11,350 nt of DNA, taken from assembly GCA_927911745.1 (NCBI GenBank), contig CAKMQF010000076.1:1-11350 (forward strand). Direction: 5' to 3'. Numbering within the stretch: the first letter of the stretch is position 1; each line of letters opens with the position of its first letter. Source of the DNA: an uncultured Gemella sp. GTDB taxonomy: Bacteria; Bacillota; Bacilli; Staphylococcales; Gemellaceae. The notes beneath the pieces are model-generated. The model searched no databases. It was given only the letters and a program-made list of their open reading frames with translations, and was not told where the DNA came from. A program made the position numbers and the translations under genes. Positions 1-7,169 of the stretch are shown one piece after another.

Positions 1-2
1 TG

Positions 3-685
3 CTTTTTATACCGTATTATAATACTTATAGAATTTATAAAGAGTATAAAGGGCGTGTTTGGAAGGAGGAATTGGGGGAGTTGCCTATATAATAACTTTT
101 GCGATTCCTATGGCAGTCATAGGAGGATTTGTATTTTGCATTAATTAACTTACCAATTACAAGTGGTGATTTTATAAAGAATTTGCACCAACACTGATTT
201 TAGTTTTGGTAGTATTGATAATTGCTGGATTAGTACTCTCAGTATTTAATTTTATTATGTTATTTATTATGTATCTACCTATTCTTGACACCAAAGGTAG
301 AAGAATAGTATTATACATTCAAGCAGGATTAACAGTATTATCTATGTTTACTGCATTTATTTTTGAGGATAATACTATACTAGGAAATATTTTCTCAATT
401 GGTCAATTTGTATTTTCTATTGTCTTTATGGTTGTATACTTTGTTGCTGCTACAGACATTAGAGCTAGAGTTAGAAGTGGTAAATATGTTCTTCAAGAAA
501 AGTTAGATTATAATAATCTAAATAATTATGAGATTGATTCTATTTTGAAGGCTCGTGATAGAAAATTAGTTGTTCCTGTTATGTATAATGGAATGGATAA
601 CTATCCGATGGGTGACTATCCTTATCCTATGAATAATTATCCAATGAACAACAATGAAGATGTAAATAGAATTGAATATGTTTAA
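3..685 (+). CDS. Unrecognised multi-pass membrane protein, 5' end outside window, frame broken near its start
   Basis: I do not recognise the family. The uninterrupted part (206-685, only a TTG available as start) has three hydrophobic stretches at about residues 2-27, 34-53 and 58-83. A charged cytoplasmic-type region follows (DIRARVRSGKYVLQEKL). The hydrophilic tail is rich in Asn, Tyr, Pro and Met, with NYPM-type repeats at residues 132-147. There is no Shine-Dalgarno before 206, so this is probably not the true start. Upstream sequence reads as protein if three single-base indels in short A/T runs are repaired: a missing A at 63-64, an extra T at 133-136 and a missing A at 176-178. The joined frame gives a further membrane segment (GGVAYIITFAIPMAVIGGF) and then LINLPITSGDFIKEFAPTL, running into the listed frame. 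It is therefore either an intact gene with sequencing errors or a decaying gene. A strong terminator follows 11 nt after the stop. Confidence 0.55.
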
Positions 686-696
686 AGAAAAAAATT

Positions 697-735
697 CATG
701 TGATTTAAATATTATGTTAAATCACATGTTTTTTT
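697..735 (+). terminator. Intrinsic terminator after the membrane protein gene
   Basis: A perfect 12-bp stem (697-708 with 717-728) has an 8-nt loop and is followed by seven T residues (729-735). A run of A residues before the stem (688-694) would also give a U-tract on the other strand, so it may work in both directions. Confidence 0.9.
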
Positions 736-797
736 GTGTAAGATTTCGATGATTTTTTATAGATTCTTATAAAAGTATTTAAAGTATTGTTAATTTA

Positions 798-824
798 TGA
801 CGTCATCATGTTAGATTTTCTAAC
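798..824. promoter_or_regulatory. Two small palindromes just upstream of the symporter promoter, possible operator
   Basis: The 8-bp palindrome TGACGTCA (798-805) is followed by GTTAGA-TTT-TCTAAC (810-824), a perfect 6-bp inverted repeat. The second ends 6 bp before the -35 box. The position suits an activator site, but no regulator is identified and short repeats are common in A+T-rich DNA. Confidence 0.3.
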
Positions 825-830
825 GTATAT

Positions 831-860
831 TTACAACTGTAGTATTTTTTAAAGTATAAT
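831..860 (+). promoter_or_regulatory. Likely sigma-A promoter of the symporter gene
   Basis: A TTACAA -35 box (831-836) and a perfect TATAAT -10 box (855-860) are separated by 18 bp. They lie 42 nt before the start codon at 903. The next gene upstream ends in a strong terminator, so the symporter is probably transcribed alone from here. Confidence 0.65.
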
Positions 861-902
861 AGAAAATGTAATAAAATAAATTTAATGAGGAGTTGACTCT
901 TA

Positions 903-2334
903 ATGGATAGATTTTTAGAATTATTAACTACCGTTAATGACTTTATGTGGACTTATTTCCTAATAGGGTTAGTAATGGTAACTGGTATTTATTTTACATT
1001 TAGTACTAAGTTTGTTCAATTTACTTACATCAAAGAAATGTTCAGACTTATTACTGAAAAGCCAAAAGTAGGTAAGGACGGAGAACAAAAAGGGGTTTCA
1101 GCTTTCCAAGCATTTACAATCTCAGCTGCGTCACGAGTAGGTACTGGTACAATTGCAGGGGTTGCTATTGCGATTGCAATGGGTGGACCTGGATCAGTAT
1201 TCTGGATGTGGGTAATGGCTCTTTTTGGTGGAGCTTCATCTTTTGCCGAATCAACATTAGCCCAAGTATATAAAGTTCGTGATAGAAAAGGTGTTTATCG
1301 TGGGGGACCTGCTTACTATATGGAAAAAGGTCTTGGACAAAAATGGATGGGTGTGTTATTCGCGATTGTTATTTCAATAACTTATGGTGTAGCATTCAAC
1401 TCAGTTCAAACTAACACTATAGCACAAGCTTTACAAGTATATGACATTAATTCAAGTGTTGCGGGAATCGCTTTTATTAATTCTTACAATTTTTGTAATT
1501 TTTGGTGGAGTAACAAAAGTTGTTAAAATTACTCAATGGTTAGTACCAGTAATGGCGGTAGCGTACTTATTTATCGTATTAGTTATTATGGTCATTAACA
1601 TTGATAAGTTACCTGGTGTTCTTGTTCAAATCGTTAAATCAGCATTTGGTCTTGAACAAGTAGGTGGTGGAGTAATTGGTATGGGAACATCAATTCTTTT
1701 AGGAATTAAACGTGGTATGTTCACTAACGAAGCAGGTTTAGGATCAACTCCTAACGCAGCAGCAACAGCTGATAGTACTCACCCAGCTAAACAAGGATTT
1801 ATCCAAACTTTAGGAGTTTACTTCGACACATGTTTAGTATGTACAGCAACAGCATTCTTAATTTTACTATATCCTGGTGTTGAATATGGTGCTGATAAGT
1901 TACAAGGTATCCAACTTACACAAGCTGCTTTAACTTCACAAGTAGGAAGTATTGGAACAATCTTCTTAATCGTAGCTATTTTCTTATTCGGATATAGTTC
2001 TGTAATTGGTAACTACTACTATGGAGAAACAAACATTCAATATTTACTTCCTAAAAAATGGGCTGTAAATGTTTATCGTGTTATCGTATGTATCTTCGTA
2101 TATGTAGGAAGTGTATTAGATTTAAACTTAGTTTGGGGAATTGCCGATGTAACAATGGGTATTATGAGTTTACTTAACTTAATCGCAATTATCGGTCTTT
2201 CTGGTGTAGTTTATGTAGTATTAAAAGACTACGTGAAACAACATAAACAAGGAAAAGACCCAGAATTCTATCTAGATAACTTACCAATTAAGATAGATAA
2301 TGCGACAGCATGGAAAAATAAAAAAGAAGACTAA
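903..2334 (+). CDS. alsT: Sodium:alanine/glycine symporter (AGCS family), one-base frameshift in the middle
   Basis: An inner-membrane carrier of the alanine or glycine:cation symporter family (AlsT/DagA/YaaJ type), which imports small amino acids with Na+ or H+. Family features are the N-terminal MWTYFLIGLVMVTGIYFT helix, GGPGSVFWMWVMALFGGASSFAEST, the YRGGPAYYMEKGLG segment, and FTNEAGLGSTPNAAATAD in the second half. About ten hydrophobic helices are visible. The start at 903 follows GAGGAG (887-892) at a slightly long 10-nt spacing. The reading frame is broken at the T run 1472-1475. The first frame goes on to a stop at 1526, and the second is open from before 1441 to 2334. Removing one T gives a continuous 476-residue protein reading GIALLILTIFVIFGG through the joint, which matches the family in spacing. 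The total length is normal. The substrate (alanine or glycine) cannot be decided. It has its own promoter and terminator. Confidence 0.85.
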
Positions 2335-2340
2335 TATTTA

Positions 2341-2391
2341 AAAAGTACTTCGATGATGGAATTAGATTTCTAGTCATCGAAGTACTTTTTT
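2341..2391 (+). terminator. Intrinsic terminator after the symporter gene
   Basis: A 16-bp perfect inverted repeat (2341-2356 with 2374-2389) ends in a T run (2386-2391), starting 7 nt after the stop codon. The left arm opens with A residues, so it could also act on the opposite strand. Confidence 0.9.
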
Positions 2392-2423
2392 GTTTATAGT
2401 CAGGAATAATATTTTTATTTCAC

Positions 2424-2452
2424 TTGCAATATGAAAAGAAGTATGTTATTAT
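2424..2452 (+). promoter_or_regulatory. Promoter of the valS T-box transcript
   Basis: TTGCAA (2424-2429) and TATTAT (2447-2452) are separated by exactly 17 bp, with an extended -10 TG at 2444-2445. The predicted start of transcription is near 2459-2460, just before the T-box leader. Confidence 0.75.
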
Positions 2453-2459
2453 ATTAAAC

Positions 2460-2717
2460 ATATTTTAATTATAAAATATATGCGATGAGCCGATAAGTAG
2501 AAGTTCTTGCGTACCGTAGGATACAGAAAAGAAATCAGTGGTTGAGAGATTTCTCCTAGGCAGGACTTTGAAGTAGACGGTGAGCATTTAGAGTGAAAGT
2601 AAGTAGCTTTAAACGTGGTTAGAGCGTTAATCTTATTAAGTGCTAATGTATATAATTAGAATAAAGGTGGTACCACGGAAACTTTCGTCCTTATGTAAGG
2701 ATGGAGGTTATTTTTTT
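2460..2717 (+). promoter_or_regulatory. T-box riboswitch, valine specific, controlling valS
   Basis: This leader senses uncharged tRNA-Val and lets transcription continue into valS when charged tRNA is scarce. The T-box core AAAGGTGGTACCACGG lies at 2663-2678. Its TGGT bulge sequence can pair with a tRNA 3' end of ACCA, as expected for a tRNA with discriminator A. In Stem I the 5' AGTA of the loop-E motif is at 2496-2499. On the opposite side GAA (2570-2572) is followed by the specifier codon GTA (2573-2575), which encodes valine and agrees with the gene downstream. A Stem III hairpin can be drawn at about 2619-2646. The leader ends in a terminator: 2680-2690 pairs with 2699-2709 including several G-U pairs, followed by seven T residues (2711-2717). 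The antiterminator would use the T-box core and the terminator's 5' side. Confidence 0.95.
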
Positions 2718-2798
2718 ACCTAGAAAATAATATCACCAATATAACTAGTAAAAGTAAAAATAATTAATAATAAAATAAAAAATTTAGGAGGAACAGTC

Positions 2799-5442
2799 AT
2801 GACTGAAATGTCTACAAAATATAATCCGACCGAAGTAGAAAATAATCGCTACAACTGGTGGTTGGAAAAAGAAGTTTTTAAAGCTGATAATAAAAGTAAA
2901 AAGAATCCATACACAATCGTAATTCCACCACCAAACGTAACTGGTAAATTACATATTGGGCATGCTTGGGATACAACTCTACAAGATATGTTAACACGTT
3001 ACAAACGTCTTAAAGGATTTGATGTACTTTATCTTCCAGGAATGGACCACGCTGGTATTTCAACGCAAGCTAAAGTAGAAGCTAAAATGCGTGAAGAAGG
3101 ATTAAGTCGTTATGACTTAGGTCGTGAAAAATTCTTAGAACGTGCATGGGAATGGAAAGAAGAATATGCTGGATATATTCGTGCACAATGGGCTAAACTT
3201 GGATTAGGTTTAGACTATTCAAGAGAAAGATTTACATTAGATGAAGGATTAAACAAAGCAGTAACTAAAATTTTCGTAGATCACTACAATAATGGTACAA
3301 TCTATCGTGGTGAGAAAATTATTAACTGGGATCCAGTTCAAAGAACTGCATTATCTAACATCGAAGTAATTCACAAAGACGTAGAAGGTGCATTCTATCA
3401 CCTTAAATATTTCTTAGCTGATGGAAGTGGAGACTATCTAGAAGTAGCAACTACTCGTCCTGAAACTTTATTCGGAGATACTGCGGTTGCTGTTCACCCT
3501 GAAGATGAAAGATATCAAAAATATATTGGTAAAACAGTTCTTTTACCAGTAACAAATAAAGAAATTCCTGTTATTGCAGATGAATATGTAGAAAAAGATT
3601 TCGGAAGTGGGGTAGTTAAAATAACTCCTGCTCATGATCCAAACGACTTTGAAGTAGGTGAACGTCATAACTTAAAACGTATCATCGTTATGGATGAAGG
3701 TGCTGTTATGAATGAACATGCTGATAAGTATAACGGTATGGATCGTTTCGAATGTCGTAAAGCTCTTATTGCTGATTTACAAGAAAGTGGAGTATGCTTC
3801 AAGATTGAAAAACATCTTCACTCAGTAGGACACTCTGAGCGTAGTGGTGCTGTTGTTGAACCATACCTTTCTAAACAATGGTTTGTTGACATGAAGCCTC
3901 TTGCTGATAAAGTTTTAGAAAATCAAAAAGATGCAGATAGAAAAGTTAACTTCTATCCACCTCGTTTTGAAAATACGTTAAATACTTGGATGGAAAATAT
4001 CCAAGACTGGTGTATTTCTCGTCAATTATGGTGGGGACACCGTATTCCAGCATGGTATCACAAAGAAACTGGTGAAGTTTATGTTGATGTAAATCTACCA
4101 AAAGATATTGAAAACTATGTTCAAGATGAAGATGTTCTTGATACTTTGGTACTCTTCAGCATTATTCCCATTCTCTACATTAGGATGGCCAGATTTAGAA
4201 AGTGAAGATTTCAAACGTTACTATCCAAATAGCTGTCTAGTTACTGGATATGACATCATCTTCTTCTGGGTTGCTCGTATGGTATTCCAAGGATTAGAAT
4301 TTACAGGTACGCGTCCATTTGAAGATTGTTTAATCCACGGTTTAGTACGTGATGAACAAGGTCGCAAGATGAGTAAATCACTTGGTAATGGTGTAGATCC
4401 AATGGAAGTAATCGAACAATACGGAGCGGATAGTTTACGTTACTTCTTAGCTACTAACTCAACACCAGGTCAAGACTTACGTTATTCAACTGAGAAAATC
4501 GAAGCTAGTTGGAACTATATCAATAAAATTTGGAATGCTTCTCGTTTCGTAATTATGAACCTTGAAGGTTTCGAATATAGTGATATTGATTTAACTGGAG
4601 AAAAAACATTAGCTGATAAATATATCTTAACAAAACTTGCTAAAACTATTGAAGACTTCGAAAGATTATTCGAAAAATATGAGTTTGGTGAAGCAAGCCG
4701 TATTCTTTACAACTTCGTATGGGAAGAATTCTGTTCATGGTATATTGAAATTGCTAAGATTTCATTAAATGGTGAAGATGAAGCCGCGAAGAAAACTACT
4801 AAATCTATTTTAGTATATGTACTTGATGCTTCTCTGAAAATGTTACATCCATTTATGCCATTCGTAACTGAAGAAATTTGGCAACACATTCCTCACTCAG
4901 GAGATAGTATTGTGACTAGTGAATTTGCTAAAGTTGAAGCAAGTCTAGTGTTTGAAAAAGAAACTGAAGATATGCAATTCATCCAAGATGTAATTACTGC
5001 AGTTCGTAACATCCGTAGTGAAGTGAATGCGCCAATGTCTCGTGAGATTCCTATTAAGATTAAATACTCACAAGATAGCGTAAAAGAGGTACTATTAAGT
5101 GGTAGTGCGTATTTAGAGAAATTTGCTCGTCCTAGCGAACTTATTATCGAACGTGAAGTAGAAGCAAGTGAAACTGACATTAGTCGTATCTTACCAGGTG
5201 CTGAAATCTACGTTTCATTAAGTGATTTAATCGATGTAGACAAAGAAAAAGAACGTCTAGGAAAAGAATTAGAAAAATTACAACAAGAATTAGATAGAGT
5301 AAATAAAAAACTTTCTAATGAAAAATTTGTCGGTTCTGCTCCAGAGGCGGTTGTAGCTAAAGAAAAAGAAAAACAAGCAACATATCAAGAACAATATGAT
5401 AGTGTTAAAGAAAGAATAGCTGCATTAGATAATTTAAAATAG
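2799..5442 (+). CDS. valS: Valine--tRNA ligase, one-base frameshift in the catalytic domain
   Basis: Cytoplasmic class I aminoacyl-tRNA synthetase that charges tRNA-Val and hydrolyses mischarged Thr-tRNA-Val. The start at 2799 follows AGGAGGA (2786-2792). The ATP-binding HIGH motif is at residues 52-55 in [14 protein letters not shown]. The CP1 editing domain covers about 190-400, with [10 protein letters not shown] at 218-227. [17 protein letters not shown] at 403-419 and KMSKS (nt 4366-4380, residues 523-527 after repair) complete the catalytic core. The C-terminal 65 or so residues form the Lys/Glu-rich coiled-coil tRNA arm typical of bacterial ValS. The frame is broken at 4145-4147, where CTTTGG appears in place of the expected CTTGG. 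Removing one T restores the conserved [21 protein letters not shown]. The repaired protein is 880 residues, the usual length for Bacillus-type ValS. As the gene is essential, a sequencing error is the likely cause. Expression is controlled by the T-box leader upstream. Confidence 0.95.
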
Positions 5443-5455
5443 TATAAAATAAAAT

Positions 5456-5498
5456 AGATAGTGATTTGAAAATCGATATAATTTTCGAATCACTATCT
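5456..5498. terminator. Long hairpin between the convergent valS and LPNTG genes
   Basis: An 18-bp stem (5456-5473 with 5481-5498, one G-U pair) has a 7-nt loop and begins 13 nt after the valS stop. There is no T run straight after it on the + strand, so on its own it is an imperfect terminator. It could act with the next hairpin or protect the 3' end of the mRNA. Confidence 0.55.
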
Positions 5499-5508
5499 TA
5501 ATTTATGT

Positions 5509-5546
5509 AAAAACTCTAGGCTAGTTTTACCTAGCTTAGAGTTTTT
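5509..5546. terminator. Bidirectional intrinsic terminator between convergent genes
   Basis: A 15-bp stem (5510-5524 with 5531-5545, one G-U pair) has a 6-nt loop, T residues on the + strand 3' side and A residues on the 5' side. Both strands therefore carry a hairpin followed by a U-tract. On the - strand it abuts the stop codon (5547-5545) of the small LPNTG gene. On the + strand it ends transcription from valS. Confidence 0.85.
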
Positions 5547-5682
5547 AATTATCTTTATTATTCTTTTTTCTCCAGATTAGGAAGAAAATTATGGCGATTA
5601 TTATGATTATACCGATGTATGCACCATAATTTTTAACTACTTCGCCTGTATTAGGAAGAGTATTTAGTGATAGTAGATTCAT
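5545..5682 (-). CDS. 45-residue LPXTG sorting-signal microprotein
   Basis: A short ORF whose product is almost entirely a sortase sorting signal. It has eight N-terminal residues (MNLLSLNT), the motif LPNTG at residues 9-13, a short linker EVVKNYGAY, a hydrophobic span of about 15 residues (IGIIIIIAIIFFLIW) and a positive tail (RKKNNKDN). The ATG has a good Shine-Dalgarno, GAGGAG (5693-5688), at 5-nt spacing. An in-frame TAA lies at 5697-5695, so the frame cannot extend upstream. No secretion signal precedes the motif. With the Lys/Arg tail inside, the protein would sit N-out, C-in as a single-span membrane peptide with LPNTG exposed outside. It begins 17 nt after the helical-protein gene, almost certainly in the same transcript, and ends at the bidirectional terminator. 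It may be a real microprotein or the 3' remnant of a lost surface-protein gene; the strong ribosome site argues for the former. Confidence 0.7.
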   Translation of the reverse strand: MNLLSLNTLPNTGEVVKNYGAYIGIIIIIAIIFFLIWRKKNNKDN

Positions 5683-5699
5683 CTTAACTCCTCGTTATA

Positions 5700-6299
5700 T
5701 TATTTTTCTTCTTTTTGTTCAGGAGTGTTGTTTAGGACTTCAGTTTCAACACGTTCTTTAACAGAGCCTAAAGTTTCAGATGATTTATTAGCAAAATCTT
5801 CAACTTTTTCTTGAACATTTGATTCGTTAACATCTTTTTTGATGTTAGAAACTTGATCTTTAATTTTTTCGAAAGAAGAAAGAGCTTTTTCTTTGTAAGC
5901 TTCTACTGAAGGTTTGAATTCTTCAACGATTTTTTTTGCGTCTCCTAAGTTTTCTTTAACTTCTGCAGTGTATTCTTTTACGTTAGATACATGTCCTTTA
6001 ATATCTGTTACATTACTAGATAATTCTTTTCCGTAATCAACAGCATTGTTGTATTTGTTTTCTAAAGCATTTTTAGCTTTTTTAAGATTTTTTACTAGGT
6101 CGTTGTATAGGTAGATTGCCGCTTCTTCAACACCGTTTTTCTTAGTGTAGCGAATCATACAACGTGTGTAACCATAGTAATCTTTAGATTTTTTCTTAAC
6201 GTATTCAGTGTGATCTTCTACTTTATTTGGATTTTTTGAATAATAGTTAGCAATGGCTATTCCTGTACCAATTGCAAATAGTTTTGATAATTTTGACAT
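5700..6299 (-). CDS. Lys/Glu-rich helical protein, YtxH-like in style, function unknown
   Basis: A 199-residue protein that I cannot assign with confidence. The N-terminus has a short weakly hydrophobic segment (LFAIGTGIAIANYY, residues 7-20) followed by charged sequence, resembling the layout of YtxH-type stress proteins. Residues 45-85 hold a more distinctive region with YTRCMIRYTKKNGVEEAAIYLYNDL. From about residue 75 to the end it is continuous amphipathic, coiled-coil or LEA-like sequence rich in Lys, Glu, Val and Asn, with little Gly or Pro, ending in the acidic/basic tail PEQKEEK. The ATG at 6299 is preceded by GAGGGG at 9 nt. It is the first gene of a - strand unit with the LPNTG microprotein and is divergent from the ccpN-like gene. 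It could be membrane-tethered or cell-surface associated. No catalytic motif is visible. Confidence 0.75.
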   Translation of the reverse strand: MSKLSKLFAIGTGIAIANYYSKNPNKVEDHTEYVKKKSKDYYGYTRCMIRYTKKNGVEEAAIYLYNDLVKNLKKAKNALENKYNNAVDYGKELSSNVTDIKGHVSNVKEYTAEVKENLGDAKKIVEEFKPSVEAYKEKALSSFEKIKDQVSNIKKDVNESNVQEKVEDFANKSSETLGSVKERVETEVLNNTPEQKEEK

Positions 6300-6331
6300 A
6301 CAATTTTTCCCCTCAATATATTATTAAATTA

Positions 6332-6340
6332 ATTATAACA
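6332..6340 (-). promoter_or_regulatory. Extended -10 promoter of the helical-protein/LPNTG unit
   Basis: On the - strand TGTTATAAT (6340-6332) gives a perfect TATAAT with an extended -10 TG, 32 nt before the ATG at 6299. The -35 position 17 bp upstream reads TTTAAA, which is weak and is usual for extended -10 promoters. Confidence 0.5.
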
Positions 6341-6466
6341 TATAAATATTTAAATTTAAATAAAATAGATATCGAGTAACTCTATTTTAATAATTTGGTA
6401 ATAAATGTTATTAATATCACATAATATATCTATTTTAAAAGTAAATAGTAGAATATATCAAAATAT

Positions 6467-6510
6467 TATTACACATTAATTAATGATAACGCTTGAATTA
6501 ATGTGTAATA
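6467..6510. promoter_or_regulatory. Perfect 15-bp inverted repeat over the ccpN-like promoter, probable operator
   Basis: The arms 6467-6481 and 6496-6510 are exact inverse complements around a 14-nt centre. The right arm covers half of the -35 box and much of the -35/-10 spacer of the downstream promoter. It also lies in the divergent intergenic region, where it could serve both directions. The right arm reads TGTGTAATATA at 6502-6512, which is 10 of 11 with the CcpN box TRTGHYATAYW as I recall it. The left arm on the other strand matches at 9 of 11. Autorepression by the CcpN-like protein is the natural reading, but it is an inference. Confidence 0.5.
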
Positions 6511-6521
6511 TATTGTATAAT
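6493..6521 (+). promoter_or_regulatory. Promoter of the ccpN-like gene
   Basis: TTGAAT (6493-6498) and TATAAT (6516-6521) are exactly 17 bp apart, 29 nt before the ATG at 6551. A second TATAAT at 6529-6534 has no matching -35 box and is less likely. Confidence 0.8.
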
Positions 6522-6550
6522 AAAAAAATATAATACAAGAAGGAGGAGCA

Positions 6551-7168
6551 ATGAAACTTACTGAGAGACATAAAGCTATAATTGAAATAGTAAAGAATTT
6601 TGAACCGATAACAAGTGATGAAATCGCAGAAAAACTTTCTTTGGGGAAATCTACTTTAAGAAATGACCTTGCGGTCTTAGGAATGTTAGAGATTTTGGAA
6701 GCAAAACCCAATGTAGGTTACTATTACAATTATAACTTTTCACCAGGAGAACAACGCGAAGAAATAAAAAGTAAATTAGTTAAAGATGTAATGGGGATAG
6801 CGATAACGGCTAAGAGTACAGCAAACTATTCTGAGGTATTATCGAAATTATTTATTTATGATGTAGGGACTATTTTTATTGTAGATGAGAATAATCACCT
6901 TGCTGGTGTAACATCTAGAAAGGATATGCTGAAATTATCTAGAAATGCTGATGGACAAAATCTTCCTATAGTATTAGCGATGACACGTGTGCCTAATGTT
7001 ATATACATATATGAAGATGAGTTAGTTACTGATGCATTAAGAAAATTAATTTTACATGAGATTGATTGCTTACCTGTTGTAAGGGATGAAAAAGATGGTA
7101 AGGTAATCGTCGGGAAAATATCGAAAACTACATTAATTAAGTTATTATTGGAAATACTGGAGGGATAA
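6551..7168 (+). CDS. ccpN: CcpN-like transcriptional repressor (HTH plus two CBS domains)
   Basis: A 205-residue DNA-binding regulator. Residues 3-60 form a winged-helix domain (RHKAIIEIVKNFEPITSDEIAEKL, then LGKSTLRNDLAVL as recognition helix). Two CBS domains follow, at about 80-135 (VKDVMGIAITA through GVTSRKDMLKL) and 145-205 (LAMTRVPNVIYIYED through VGKISKTTLIKLL). This is the architecture and length of Bacillus subtilis CcpN (YqzB), which represses the gluconeogenic genes gapB and pckA and senses nucleotides through its CBS pair. The start follows GGAGGAG (6542-6548). Its stop (7166-7168) is one nucleotide before the ATG of the PPDK regulator, matching the known ccpN-yqfL pairing, and PPDK follows. 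The targets here are not known. The promoter repeat suggests autocontrol. Confidence 0.85.
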   Translation: MKLTERHKAIIEIVKNFEPITSDEIAEKLSLGKSTLRNDLAVLGMLEILEAKPNVGYYYNYNFSPGEQREEIKSKLVKDVMGIAITAKSTANYSEVLSKLFIYDVGTIFIVDENNHLAGVTSRKDMLKLSRNADGQNLPIVLAMTRVPNVIYIYEDELVTDALRKLILHEIDCLPVVRDEKDGKVIVGKISKTTLIKLLLEILEG

Positions 7169-7169
7169 T

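Noticed and set aside
736..902. Possible riboswitch or attenuator before the symporter
   Set aside because: The stretch between promoter and start is only about 40 nt and no glycine-riboswitch or T-box motif is seen.
4707..4889. Minus-strand ORF of 60 codons inside valS
   Set aside because: It lies fully within the conserved C-terminal part of valS, has no ribosome site and reads as a shadow frame.
4893..5180. Minus-strand ORF of 95 codons inside valS
   Set aside because: Shadow of the valS anticodon-binding region; low-complexity Ser/Thr-rich translation and no start signals.
6469..6711. Minus-strand ORF of 80 codons over the ccpN-like promoter
   Set aside because: It overlaps the clear promoter, the ribosome site and the conserved HTH of the ccpN-like gene; its hydrophobic tail comes from A+T-rich intergenic DNA.
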